From: Nevskia ramosa DSM 11499
Lineage (GTDB): Bacteria > Pseudomonadota > Gammaproteobacteria > Nevskiales > Nevskiaceae
DNA: 64,000 nucleotides
Assembly (NCBI RefSeq): GCF_000420645.1
Contig: NZ_ATVI01000007.1
Span: 1 to 64,000 of the forward strand
Direction: 5' to 3'
Shown: piece after piece, positions 1-8,422 of the stretch
How the letters are laid out: each line of letters begins with the position of its first letter
How positions within the stretch are numbered: position 1 is the stretch's first letter
Notes under the pieces: generated by a model
The model's database searches: none
Seen by the model: only the letters and a program-made list of their open reading frames with translations
What the model was told of the DNA's origin: nothing
Program-made: the position numbers and the translations under genes

Positions 1-326
1 CCAAATTGACGAAAGGACAGGACAATCTCGAACTTTCGATCGCGCCAGCTCACCGACATAATCTATTCCGACGCGTTTTCACACAGCCTCAGCCCGCAGC
101 CGCCACTTGTCCTTCGCGAATCACGGCGTAAAAGCCGACGTTCGCGACAGTCATGAAGCGGCCTATCGCCTGCGGTCGAAAAGTGTGAAAGCGACATTCA
201 TTTGGCCTGACGGCCGTCGATGATTCCCGACGTGTTCGAAACAGTGCTCGCCAAGACATTTCACCGCGGCTACCTCCCTGGAAGCTGGCCTGCGCCTCTT
301 GCTTTCAGTACGGATACCGAACGATC
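1..326. other. Left edge, no recognisable gene
   Basis: No protein family or RNA is recognisable here. A plus-strand reading frame is open from about 62 to a TGA near 223, but it has no start context and resembles nothing I know. It could be the tail of a decayed gene. Longer open frames overlapping this stretch run antisense to the TetR gene and look like high-GC shadows. Confidence 0.4.
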
Positions 327-1067
327 TCAGCGATGTCCGCCCTTCGGGGCCGTTGTGCCTTTGGAGAGCTTGCGGCGTGGGTCCGCGCGCTTGGCATCGG
401 CAGTGAGCGACGTAACGAGTTCCGCCGCAGCGTGGGCGGATGTCGCCGTGCGGCGCGCACGCGCCATGACCGCGTCGACCTGGACTCGCTGCGCGCCTTG
501 TCCTACGAGCAGGGCCGCCAGGCATTTTTCCCATGCGCGAAGTCCACTTCGGGGTGAAGGAAAAACCCGCTCCATCTCGAGCGTGACTTGGCCGTGGACG
601 GCGGTCCAGAAGATCGTCAGGCCTTGGCGGGCATCCAGCACCTTGAGCACGCCAGCGTCGCGACAGCGAGCCACCGAACCGACGCAGTAGTCGAACATCC
701 CCTTCATTCCACGCGGCGTGTCCTGCGCGATGGAAAGTCGTCCGCTTACCAGCGCGACGCGATAGAGGTCTCGATGCTCGAGCGAGACGGAACGATATCG
801 GTGCGACATACACACGAAATCGAAGAGGGGATCGTCGGTCAGCGGTACTGAACGCAGCGCATCGGCGAACCGCACCACAAATTCGTCTGCCGTCGCTTCA
901 ATCAGCTGGTCCTTCCCGGAAAAATGGGTGTACAGCGACATCGTCGACGTGCCGAGGTCCTGGGCCAGCCTCCGAACCGTCAGGGCTCCGGCCCCTTCGG
1001 TCGCGAAGATGTGGGCCGCGATCTCCAGAAGTCGCCCTCGGGCGAGTGGTGTCTTGACAGGTTTCAT
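327..1067 (-). CDS. TetR/AcrR-family transcriptional repressor
   Basis: The N-terminal ~50 residues form a TetR helix-turn-helix, with the typical GAGALTVRRLAQDLGTST and SLYTHFSGKDQLI segments. The ~200-residue alpha-helical remainder contains an HGQVTLEM stretch seen in TetR C-terminal domains. It is divergent from the ferredoxin/oxidoreductase operon, and two palindromes lie between them, so it probably represses that operon and itself. I use the ATG at 1067. A second in-frame ATG at 1082 would place one palindrome inside the coding region. Neither start has a clear Shine-Dalgarno. The ligand is unknown; a lipid or carotenoid-like substrate of the adjacent oxidoreductase is a guess. Confidence 0.85.
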   Translation of the reverse strand: MKPVKTPLARGRLLEIAAHIFATEGAGALTVRRLAQDLGTSTMSLYTHFSGKDQLIEATADEFVVRFADALRSVPLTDDPLFDFVCMSHRYRSVSLEHRDLYRVALVSGRLSIAQDTPRGMKGMFDYCVGSVARCRDAGVLKVLDARQGLTIFWTAVHGQVTLEMERVFPSPRSGLRAWEKCLAALLVGQGAQRVQVDAVMARARRTATSAHAAAELVTSLTADAKRADPRRKLSKGTTAPKGGHR

Positions 1068-1098
1068 AACACGGTTATACATTCCATAACGACGTTAT
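1066..1098. promoter_or_regulatory. Paired palindromic operators for the divergent TetR
   Basis: Two 13-bp palindromes of form ATAAC-N3-GTTAT lie at 1066-1078 (spacer ACG) and 1086-1098 (spacer GAC). Their centres are 20 bp apart, about two helical turns. They sit between the TetR gene and the ferredoxin gene, as expected for cooperative TetR dimers. The pattern is directly visible; the binding partner is inferred. Confidence 0.7.
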
Positions 1099-1155
1099 AC
1101 AAAAGAGAGGCGCGCCCGTTCGTAGGCCCGCCGCCAAGAGGAGGAGATTCGCGTC

Positions 1156-1422
1156 ATGCCTTTCGTGATTACATCCCTGTGCATCGCAGACTATTCCTGT
1201 GTGGAAGCTTGTCCCGTGAATGCCATCGGCCCGCATCCAGACGATCGGGAGTTTCGCGCCGCCGAACAGCTCTACATCGATCCAGCCAAGTGCATCGACT
1301 GCGAGGCCTGCGTCGAAGCCTGCCCTGTCGGCGCCATCTTTGCGGCGGACCGCATTCCGCCGCGTTGGAAAGGTGCCATCGCACTCAACGCAGCCTACTT
1401 TTCGGAGCGACGCAATGACTGA
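1156..1422 (+). CDS. Ferredoxin with two Fe-S cluster motifs (7Fe/8Fe type)
   Basis: 88-residue protein. The first cluster motif is C9-x5-C15-x3-C19-P. The second is C46-x2-C49-x2-C52-x3-C56-P. This fits a small seven- or eight-iron ferredoxin; the first motif has only three obvious cysteines, favouring [3Fe-4S][4Fe-4S]. An AGGAGGAG-type ribosome site lies upstream. The stop codon overlaps the start of the next gene (ATGACTGA), so the two are translationally coupled. It is the likely electron carrier for the fused reductase encoded next. It resembles the second ferredoxin of this window (33.2 kb) but is shorter and lacks the extra cysteine of the CPVDC motif. Confidence 0.9.
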   Translation: MPFVITSLCIADYSCVEACPVNAIGPHPDDREFRAAEQLYIDPAKCIDCEACVEACPVGAIFAADRIPPRWKGAIALNAAYFSERRND

Positions 1423-4400
1423 CACACGCGCAATGAGGATCGCCATCATTGGCTCCGGCCCGGCTGGCATGTACGCGGCGGCGCATCTTCTGGGAACACC
1501 TGCGGGGACTTGGCTCGACGGGCGAATGGTGCATTTGACCCATCGTCGCGTGGAGGTGGACGTCATTGAACGGTTGCCCACTCCATGGGGCCTCGTGCGC
1601 GGTGGCGTGGCCCCGGATCATCCCGAAAAAAAGCAGATCGTCGATGTGTTCGAGCGGGTGGCATCCCGGGAGGAGTTCCGATTCTTCGGGAACCTCGAAG
1701 TGGGCCGCGATCTGTCGGTGAAGGAGCTGTTGAGCTGGTACGACGGCGTGATCTTCGCGCACGGCGCGCAGGGTGACCGCCGCATGGGGATCCCCGGTGA
1801 AGACCTGGCGAACGTCGCTTCGGCCCGTGAATTCGTGTCCTGGTACAACGGCTCTCCCGACTCCAGTGCCCTGAAGTTCGACCTCTCGCACGAGCGCGTC
1901 GTCGTCATCGGAAACGGCAACGTTGCCTTGGACGTCGCGAGACTTCTCACTCGCGATCCGGCCCATCTGGCGAAGACCGATATCGCGACGCACGCCCTCG
2001 AAAAGTTGAGAACAAGCAAGGTGCGCGAAGTCGTCATCGTGGGACGGCGTGGACCGCTGGAGGCCGCGTTCAATCTCCCCGAACTCGAGGAATTGGCCGA
2101 GATCGAGGGAGTCGACATCGTGGTGGACGCCAAGGAGTTACCGAAACTCGAAGGCGAGGGGGGCAGCGCCGACATCGTCTCGCGTCGAAAGCTGGAGCGG
2201 CTTCATGAAATGGCGGCGATCGCGCCGAGCCCCGGCAATCGTCGAATCCTGTTGCGCTTCCTCGCCTCTCCCGTCGAGGTATTGGGCACGGGACGCGTGG
2301 AGAGCCTACGGTTCACGAAGAATCGACTGGTGGCGGATGTGCAGGGTCAGATGCATGCGCATGCCACGTCCGCGGACTTCGAGATCGACGCCGGCTTGGT
2401 ACTTCGCGCTGTCGGGTATGCGGGAATACCGGTACAGGGTCTGCCATTTGACGCGCTCCGCCGCATCACGCCCAACTCCGAAGGGCGAGTCGTGCAGACG
2501 GATGGAACCGCGGCTGTCGGGCTGTACGTTGCGGGATGGGCCAAGCGAGGGCCCAGCGGCATTATCGGGACCAACCGGCTGTGCGCGCGCAACACGGTAC
2601 GTACGCTGCTCGCGGACGCGGATCGGGGCGTCATCGGGCGCTCGCAACTTCCGAGTCGAGAGGACCTTGCGCGTCACTTGGTGGGGAAGAAGGCGCGCAT
2701 TATTTCGTTCGCCGACTGGGAAACTATCGACCGACGCGAGAAGCGTGCAGGTCGAGCGGCGGGACGACCACGCGAAAAATTCACGACCATCCCCGCTTTG
2801 CTGGAAGCCGCTCGTCCGGAGCACGTGTCCGACATTGCCTCCGCCTCGAAGGCGCGCAGACTTGACGCCATTGTCGTGGGTTCGGGTCTGGGCGGCCTGT
2901 CCACTGCAGCCTGTCTGGCGGCCAGCGGCAAGTCTGTGATGGTGCTCGAGGCGCACGAGATCGTGGGGGGATGCGCGCAGACGTTCCGTCGGAAAGGTAT
3001 CTGGGAATTCGATTGCGGCGTGCACTATGTCGGCGGGTGCGTCCCGGGAGGCGACGGCATGATCGCCACCGTTTTCCGCGGCCTGGGTATTGAGGATCGG
3101 ATCGCCTGGTCGCGGTTGGACGACAGCGGCATGGATACCGTCCAGTTCCCGGAGCACCAGTTCAGGGTGCCAACGAGCTGGGCGGGGCTCACCGCGAACC
3201 TGTGCCAGTGTTTTCCCAAGGATGCCGACGGGCTGGCCAAGGCCGTTGCCGAGCTCCAATGCATAGGGGAAGGTTTCGATCGCATCAACGATGTCCCGCA
3301 CTCCCTTGGCGTGCTTCTCCCGTTGCTCAAGCGTCCCGTCGAAGTGTTCAAGATCGCGCGCGGGCTCGAACTTCCGATCGGCCGGCTGTTCGATCGCTAC
3401 AAGTTGTCGTTCCACGCAAGAGCGGCCCTACTTTCGTTGGTCCACCTTCACAACACGGCGCCCTCCAGAACGCCGGCGTTGCTAGTCGCGATGCTCCTCC
3501 GCTGCTTCTTCAAAGAGGGCGCGTTCTTTCCGACTATGGGCGGACAGGTACTCCCTGCCAACCTGGTGGAGGTTATTCGCTCGCACGGCGGCGTGGTGCG
3601 AACCAAGGCGCGGGTCCGTTCAATTGACGTCGAGGGCGGCCGCGTGCAGGGCGTGACGCTGACCGACGGCGAGCGTATTCGCGCCGATGTGGTCGTCAGC
3701 AATGCCGACATACATCGCACCTTCCAGGATCTCATCGAACCGCGTCATCTGAGCCGTCGGACGCTTGACCGCATTGCGCGCCTCCGCCGTCCGCATTCCA
3801 TCTACTCGATGTATCTGGGTGCCGATATCGACCTGTCGCGTACGCGCCCGGCGACCAACTTCATTCTGCATGATCGTTACGACATGCAGACGACGTTTGA
3901 TCTGCTCGACAAGGGACAATGGGATCCGAAAGGGTGGCTAGCCATCAGTTCGCCAACCCTCAAGACAGGCGGCGTACGTCACTACGGTCCGCCGGGTTAC
4001 AGCTCGATCGAGGCTTTCTGCGCCGTGCCCGGCGAGTACGAGTTTTGGGGTGGCGGAGACCCAATGGCAGGAACTGGCTACAAGTGGTCGCCGGTCTATC
4101 GCGAACGCAAAGCGGAGATCGAGCAGGTGATGCTGGATCGCATCCTTCGCGCACTGCCTGAGCTGCGCGGGCACGTCGCGTGGCAGGAGTCGGCGTCGCC
4201 GCTCACGCATGAGCGATTCACGTTGTCGCGAATGCCGTACGGCCCGGAAAACACGGCCGACCAGCTTGGCCCGTTCCGTCGTCCGTCCGTTCGCACCGAG
4301 ATCGACGGCTTGTTCCTGGCCGGTGCATCGACAGCTTTCCTCTACAGCATTGCATTCACCCTGCGCGGGGGCGTCGGCGCTGCATCGGAAATACTGGGGC

Positions 4401-4552
4401 GCGACTTGTTCGCGGAGTTCCACAAGGGCAAGGTCATTGTGGATCGCAACGCGCTTCCGGCCCATGGCGCCGACTGGGATCCATTCCAAGCGTGCCGAGG
4501 TCACTCCCGCCGACCGGATCCCGTCGACGAAAAGGACGCGGTGGCGGCGTAA
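1415..4552 (+). CDS. Fusion of FprA-type ferredoxin-NADP reductase and CrtISO/RetSat-like FAD oxidoreductase
   Basis: 1045 residues from the ATG overlapping the ferredoxin stop. Residues ~1-470 are an adrenodoxin-reductase/FprA-like ferredoxin-NADP+ reductase, with an FAD site GSGPAG at 13-18, the PTPWGLVRGGVAPDHP signature and an NADP site VVIGNGNVALDVARLL. Residues ~480-1025 are a separate amine-oxidase/phytoene-desaturase-fold domain. That half has an FAD motif (VVGSGLGGLSTAACLA), a GGCAQTFRRKG segment and a C-terminal LFLAGASTAF segment; it is closest in look to carotenoid isomerase and retinol saturase. A frame open for 3.1 kb rules out an accidental join. A likely role is an NADPH-to-ferredoxin-to-flavin redox unit acting on a polyene or isoprenoid; the substrate is not determinable. 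An upstream extension of the frame to 1220 is spurious because it overlaps the ferredoxin. Confidence 0.85.
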   Translation: MTDTRAMRIAIIGSGPAGMYAAAHLLGTPAGTWLDGRMVHLTHRRVEVDVIERLPTPWGLVRGGVAPDHPEKKQIVDVFERVASREEFRFFGNLEVGRDLSVKELLSWYDGVIFAHGAQGDRRMGIPGEDLANVASAREFVSWYNGSPDSSALKFDLSHERVVVIGNGNVALDVARLLTRDPAHLAKTDIATHALEKLRTSKVREVVIVGRRGPLEAAFNLPELEELAEIEGVDIVVDAKELPKLEGEGGSADIVSRRKLERLHEMAAIAPSPGNRRILLRFLASPVEVLGTGRVESLRFTKNRLVADVQGQMHAHATSADFEIDAGLVLRAVGYAGIPVQGLPFDALRRITPNSEGRVVQTDGTAAVGLYVAGWAKRGPSGIIGTNRLCARNTVRTLLADADRGVIGRSQLPSREDLARHLVGKKARIISFADWETIDRREKRAGRAAGRPREKFTTIPALLEAARPEHVSDIASASKARRLDAIVVGSGLGGLSTAACLAASGKSVMVLEAHEIVGGCAQTFRRKGIWEFDCGVHYVGGCVPGGDGMIATVFRGLGIEDRIAWSRLDDSGMDTVQFPEHQFRVPTSWAGLTANLCQCFPKDADGLAKAVAELQCIGEGFDRINDVPHSLGVLLPLLKRPVEVFKIARGLELPIGRLFDRYKLSFHARAALLSLVHLHNTAPSRTPALLVAMLLRCFFKEGAFFPTMGGQVLPANLVEVIRSHGGVVRTKARVRSIDVEGGRVQGVTLTDGERIRADVVVSNADIHRTFQDLIEPRHLSRRTLDRIARLRRPHSIYSMYLGADIDLSRTRPATNFILHDRYDMQTTFDLLDKGQWDPKGWLAISSPTLKTGGVRHYGPPGYSSIEAFCAVPGEYEFWGGGDPMAGTGYKWSPVYRERKAEIEQVMLDRILRALPELRGHVAWQESASPLTHERFTLSRMPYGPENTADQLGPFRRPSVRTEIDGLFLAGASTAFLYSIAFTLRGGVGAASEILGRDLFAEFHKGKVIVDRNALPAHGADWDPFQACRGHSRRPDPVDEKDAVAA

Positions 4553-4644
4553 GTGGAGGCGTGATGAATGGCAGCGAATGCGTTCGGCGGCCCTAACGCG
4601 CATCAATTCACGCCAAGCAAAGCAGCTCACACGAGTGAAAACAC

Positions 4645-5103
4645 ATGAGCACCTACGTATCTGACAATCGCCCCGAGACGAGGCTCTCCGGCAGCATGAA
4701 GTTGGCGTGCGGCACCGCCGCAGTTCTCGGCGCCGCAGCTGCGGCCAACGGCCTTTTTATGTTGGCAGACCCTGGAAGCTGGTATTTCGCGGTGCCCGGC
4801 GTGACCACTTCGGGGCCCTTCAATCAACACTTCATCCGCGACATCGGGCTTATCTTTCTGCTTATCGGGACGGCCTTTCTCATCGGCGCTACGCGACCTG
4901 CGCTACGAGCCTCGATGTGGTCACTTTGCGCGCTCTGGCTGTCCGGTCATTCTCTGTTTCATTTCTGGGAAGTCGCGGTCGGAATCTGTTCCTCTTCGGC
5001 AATCGCGCGCGACTTTCCAGCGGTCACGCTGACCGCGATCATCGCCGTAGTGATCGCCGTGATGGCGATTCGCGCCGCAAGGCTTGAGAAGCTGGCGCCG
5101 TGA
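4645..5103 (+). CDS. Small integral membrane protein of unknown function
   Basis: 152 residues with about four hydrophobic segments (around residues 20-40, 70-90, 92-110 and 125-145). An FHFWEV motif sits in the third loop. It follows the fusion oxidoreductase by ~90 bp on the same strand, so it is probably in the same operon and may place that activity at the membrane or handle a hydrophobic substrate. No family is recognised with confidence. Confidence 0.75.
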   Translation: MSTYVSDNRPETRLSGSMKLACGTAAVLGAAAAANGLFMLADPGSWYFAVPGVTTSGPFNQHFIRDIGLIFLLIGTAFLIGATRPALRASMWSLCALWLSGHSLFHFWEVAVGICSSSAIARDFPAVTLTAIIAVVIAVMAIRAARLEKLAP

Positions 5104-5281
5104 TGATCCGTTTGAACTAAAGCTCGTCGATAGCCGCGACCCCAAGCGCCGCGATACCTTCCGAATGCTGGAGAGCTACCACAACAAGCGCACTGGCATG
5201 ATCTGCTTCGGCGCTGGGTGAGATAACCCAATGATGTGGGCGCACTACGCCGACAAGCATAATTGCGGTTGTGAGAACCTT
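5102..5281 (+). pseudogene. DUF2971-family gene fragment, interrupted by a stop
   Basis: Frame 2 from 5102 reads DDPFELKLVDSRDPKRR, then GMICFGAG, a TGA at 5219-5221, then DNPMMWAHYADKHNCGC. The DPFE start, the cluster of M/I-C-F and the DNxMMWxHYAD motif are the DUF2971 signature. N-terminal and C-terminal parts are missing and one internal stop is present. It lies between the redox operon and the prophage left attachment site. DUF2971 genes are common accessory genes; this is a relic. Confidence 0.6.
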
Positions 5282-5476
5282 CGCGACAATCTGCCCTTAT
5301 CGAGGGTAGGGAGGGGGGGTCGTGTCGGGTAGTTTCCATGTGTGGAGATGCTCCTGGGGTCAGCGGTAGAAGGCTGCGGGCAGTGGCTGCAGGTCCTTTT
5401 CATTGCCAGTATCGAGGTAGCTTCCGGATCAGGGTCAGTAGCTCGCCTCCCAGATTTCTTACGTGTTGAAAATTAT

Positions 5477-5508
5477 TAAGGGCCGAAGCATTTAATTAAT
5501 AAGGGCCG
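5477..5508. repeat. Short direct repeat next to the left attachment site
   Basis: TAAGGGCCG occurs at 5477-5485 and 5500-5508, a 23-bp period, in AT-rich sequence ~40 bp left of the dif-like site. The rest of 5282-5543 shows no gene. The repeat could be an accessory protein site for recombination or chance. Confidence 0.35.
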
Positions 5509-5543
5509 GTGCACGACACCAGGAAGGCGAACGCCAATATATT

Positions 5544-5571
5544 ATTTAACATAATATTTAGAGCCCCGGTC
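5544..5571. other. Left dif-like attachment site (attL)
   Basis: Reads ATTTAACATAA (an exact match to the reverse complement of the canonical XerD arm), then a 6-bp centre TATTTA, then a degenerate second arm GAGCCCCGGTC. This is the look of an attachment site of a phage using host XerC/XerD, where the phage-derived XerC arm is poorly conserved. Confidence 0.65.
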
Positions 5572-5628
5572 GTTTCAGGACTGTCCGTATAGCATCACCC
5601 TCCAAAAAAAATAAGAAAGGGAGGGGAT

Positions 5629-6093
5629 GTGCAGGATTTCGATTTCAAAGGCTTCATGTCGTCGTTTTCCATGACCGTTGACAGCGCTCAACGCGTGTTC
5701 GGAATCAGCCGACGAACGGTTATTCGATACCGGGTAACAGGGCAGGTTCCAGCGACTGCCGTACGCCTCGCGCGCTCGATCGAGCGAGCTGCGCCGCCGT
5801 GGTCGCGCTCGTTCTGGCGTGGCCTGCAATACGGACTATCTCAGCTGCCCGAAGCGTGGCGCGCCGACCTATACGGTAAGGACTGGAAAAAGGCGCTGTC
5901 GCCTGCAGAGCTAGCCAGCCGGCAAGAAGCCGCCGACGCCCTTGAATACTGGCGGCAGGAGCGGGCGGCGAAGGAGGCCGAACGTTTGGAGGCGATCAGC
6001 CGGGCGCGATCGAAACGGATGCTGAAGCTTCACGCGACGAGGCGTGCGGCGAGGGCGGGGGAGCCAACGGCGGCCGATACAGCCGCGCGCTAA
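5629..6093 (+). CDS. Phage HTH protein, putative regulator
   Basis: 154 residues from a GTG preceded by a strong GGGAGGGG site. Residues ~17-50 form a short helix-turn-helix (SAQRVFGISRRTVIRY) like the small regulators at the ends of Xanthomonas-type dif prophages. The C-terminal half is charged and helical (WRQERAAKEAERLEAISRARSKR). First rightward gene inside the left end of the prophage, opposite to the late operon. A regulatory role is inferred; the family is uncertain. Confidence 0.6.
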   Translation: MQDFDFKGFMSSFSMTVDSAQRVFGISRRTVIRYRVTGQVPATAVRLARSIERAAPPWSRSFWRGLQYGLSQLPEAWRADLYGKDWKKALSPAELASRQEAADALEYWRQERAAKEAERLEAISRARSKRMLKLHATRRAARAGEPTAADTAAR

Positions 6094-6117
6094 CGGGATT
6101 GTCCGTTACCGTCCAAT

Positions 6118-6879
6118 ATGGGGTTTTGCTTGCCAAGCATCGACCTTCACACGAACATGAATTTCCCGCCAGCAATGAACATTCCCTCGTTCAAGAATCG
6201 CAGCCCTGCAGCGATAGTCACCGATCATCAGTTCTTTGACTCGTCCGCCCGAATCTTCAGGGCTATGTCTTGGATCGAATACGCGAAGGAGAGCAGGAAT
6301 ATCAGTGCCATGGAATATGCCGCGCTCGAGACAAGAATTGGCATTGAACAACTACTGTTTGAACAGCTGATCGTCGGCGCGGGAACGAGGCTGGACGCCG
6401 CTCAATATAAAAAATGCAAGGGCAAGGCCACGCAACTCAGCCATCTACTCGAATCGCTAATTCCCAAGTATGAACTATTGGTAGAATTTACACGGGCTAT
6501 GTCCCCAGTCGGATTTCCCGTTACTAAATGGGACAACCGCAGGCTGATCCGCGACAGCGGGACAGTGTCTAACTATTTGCATTGGTCCGGCGGACTTGAT
6601 TCCACCGTTCAATCTTCTGCCTGGCTCGACAAAGCGTTAGAGGTGGTGGGGACGGCAGCCGGCTATGTCTGGACAGGCATTACGACGGGCAATACTGCAT
6701 TTATGCGACTCGATGATGCAGCCCCTGAAATACAAGGACTTTGGGATTTATTCTCCAGAGGTGAGATTTCCGCCGACGCCGCTCGCCAACGCGCGAACAA
6801 ATTAGACCCAATACTCAGAGAAAGATGCGCGGCAAGTCTGGAACCCTTACGGATAGACCCCCATTACACGCCCAAGTAG
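6118..6879 (+). CDS. Unknown protein in AT-richer prophage cargo segment
   Basis: 253 residues. No family recognised and no signal peptide. The middle (residues ~65-125) looks helical and charged. A GLDSTVQSSAWLDKALEVVGTA stretch might be a helix pair. Base composition is visibly more AT-rich than the neighbouring late operon, so it may be a recent cargo gene. The start is uncertain: ATGs at 6118, 6157 and 6175 are all possible and none has a strong ribosome site. It lies where phages often carry superinfection-exclusion or defence genes, but nothing in the sequence proves that. Confidence 0.55.
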   Translation: MGFCLPSIDLHTNMNFPPAMNIPSFKNRSPAAIVTDHQFFDSSARIFRAMSWIEYAKESRNISAMEYAALETRIGIEQLLFEQLIVGAGTRLDAAQYKKCKGKATQLSHLLESLIPKYELLVEFTRAMSPVGFPVTKWDNRRLIRDSGTVSNYLHWSGGLDSTVQSSAWLDKALEVVGTAAGYVWTGITTGNTAFMRLDDAAPEIQGLWDLFSRGEISADAARQRANKLDPILRERCAASLEPLRIDPHYTPK

Positions 6880-7029
6880 GCCTTCATATCTTCGACCCAG
6901 GTTGTGCGGCTGCACCGGCACGTCAGATCTGCACGCCGATCAAGCCGGCAGCTATACGGTTTCCTTATCAGGCTATGTGTGTGATTTACTTTGGCGAATT
7001 TCCATCCACGCCGAGAACAGTCAGCGCCA

Positions 7030-7977
7030 ATGAAAGCTTTAATTCTCCTGTTCGTTGTTTTGGCGATCCCTAACAGCCAAGCCCAAAAGAACGCTCCGGC
7101 ACCGCCAGCGACGCAGCAACCCCAAGCCACCGCAGCGTCAGAAAACAGTGCAATTGCCGCTCAGCTGGAGAAGATCGCCCAAGCCCAGCAGGCAAGCATT
7201 GCGATTCAGCAAGCAGAAAGAGAGGCGCAAAAAAATGATGATCACGACAAACGCGATCTTGCAGCTCAAGAGGCTATGGCCGGCTGGGCAATGTGGTCGG
7301 TCCTCATCGTATTTATCGGAACGGGGCTAAGCGCCGTAGGCCTTTGGCAGTTGATTCGTTCGTTACGCTTGACCCGCGATGCAACAGTAGCGGCGCAGAG
7401 CGCAGTGCAGGTCGCTAGGGATACAAATGAAGCACAAGTGCGGCCATGGATTTCCGTCTCGTGTTCGTTGGGAGAGCCCAAGCGAGAAAAGACGCAGGCT
7501 GGTACTGACGGCATATTTTTTAACGTAACGTGCAAAGCAAAGAATCACGGACGCTCACCCGCTATAAACGTAGCCTTCCGTGTCGAGCTTTCGTTGTGCT
7601 CGCAGTCTACCCCAGTTGCCCACGAACTAATGACGCGGTATTGCGATAAAGAACGCTCTAAGACTGGGCAAAACGACGTTCACGCGCAGACAATCTTTCC
7701 CGATGAAGAATCGATACATTCATGCCATGTATTTCTGTCAGATACCGCAATTGACGAAAATTTTAAAGCCCTTGGTTGGTATATCTCACCAGTTGTATAT
7801 GGTTGCCTCAGTTACAAATCGCCATATACAAACCGCGTTCATCAAACGCGATTCTCGTACATCGTTTCATCATTCGATGCGGAAAAAAAGTATCCCGTGG
7901 TGATAAGACCTGACCAGCCCGATTGGCTCAGCGCACCGATTTTCCTCGCAAAACCCGCAACGATCATCTGCGATTGA
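7030..7977 (+). CDS. Membrane-anchored protein with signal peptide, coiled coil and cytoplasmic beta domain
   Basis: 315 residues from ATG 7030 (an in-frame ATG at 6991 only adds polar residues before a signal peptide). Residues 1-19 are a signal peptide (MKALILLFVVLAIPNSQAQ). Residues ~45-85 are a Gln/Ala/Glu-rich coiled coil. A TM helix follows at ~92-112, then a helix rich in RDATVAAQSAVQVARD. The ~190-residue C-terminal domain has RPWISV and FNVTCKAKNHGRSPAINV motifs. The order TM, AAQSAVQVARDTNEAQVRPWISV and N-x-G-xSPA is common in small bacterial membrane proteins of unknown role. AT-rich cargo; it converges on the late operon with only 4 bp between the two stops. Confidence 0.7.
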   Translation: MKALILLFVVLAIPNSQAQKNAPAPPATQQPQATAASENSAIAAQLEKIAQAQQASIAIQQAEREAQKNDDHDKRDLAAQEAMAGWAMWSVLIVFIGTGLSAVGLWQLIRSLRLTRDATVAAQSAVQVARDTNEAQVRPWISVSCSLGEPKREKTQAGTDGIFFNVTCKAKNHGRSPAINVAFRVELSLCSQSTPVAHELMTRYCDKERSKTGQNDVHAQTIFPDEESIHSCHVFLSDTAIDENFKALGWYISPVVYGCLSYKSPYTNRVHQTRFSYIVSSFDAEKKYPVVIRPDQPDWLSAPIFLAKPATIICD

Positions 7978-7981
7978 ATAT

Positions 7982-8170
7982 CTATGCTCGTGCCGCCGCT
8001 ACGTTTCGCCAGAGCCAAACACCAATCAAACCGGCGGCCGTCGCGGCCTTCCAGTGCATGCGGTCGGTTGTGACCAGATAGAACGCGGCCGAGGCCGCGA
8101 GATTGATACCGACCGACTCTGCGACCTGGGCACGGCGCGGCGTTGCCGTGATGACGGCAAGTGGGTTCAT
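7982..8170 (-). CDS. Small phage protein with one or two membrane helices
   Basis: 62 residues. Hydrophobic segments lie at about residues 20-35 (INLAASAAFYLVTT) and 42-58 (AATAAGLIGVWLWRNVAA). Last gene of the leftward late operon; its start overlaps the stop of the gene before it (ATGA). Holin- or virion-membrane-protein-like in size, but no family is recognised. Confidence 0.6.
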   Translation of the reverse strand: MNPLAVITATPRRAQVAESVGINLAASAAFYLVTTDRMHWKAATAAGLIGVWLWRNVAAARA

Positions 8171-8421
8171 TGTCGATCGGCCAGCGGCGAGACGATGAGG
8201 CCGCGCGCTTCGAGCACGGCCAATCGATGGTCATGCTCGCGCACCGTGGCCGCCAACTCCGGGACCTGCAGCAGCGATACCGACATCGCCTGCACCTGAT
8301 CCGATAGCGCGTCGATACGATCGAGCGTCCGGGCAGACAGCCACGAAACGATGACCAGCAGCATCGCGCCGAGGATCGACGCGACACGATCAATCGAAAC
8401 CACATTGGCCGGCACAATCAT
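8167..8421 (-). CDS. Small phage protein: TM helix plus coiled coil
   Basis: 84 residues. One TM helix (residues ~12-30, VASILGAMLLVIVSWLSA) is followed by a heptad-rich helix (LDRIDALSDQVQAMSV, then LAATVREHDHRLAVLEARG). This is the layout of spanin- or holin-accessory-type phage proteins. It lies between the holin-like gene and the last small gene. Function is inferred from layout only. Confidence 0.6.
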   Translation of the reverse strand: MIVPANVVSIDRVASILGAMLLVIVSWLSARTLDRIDALSDQVQAMSVSLLQVPELAATVREHDHRLAVLEARGLIVSPLADRQ

Positions 8422-8422
8422 G

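Noticed and set aside
163-813. Minus-strand 216-residue frame near the left edge
   Set aside because: Overlaps the TetR gene in another frame and has no family resemblance.
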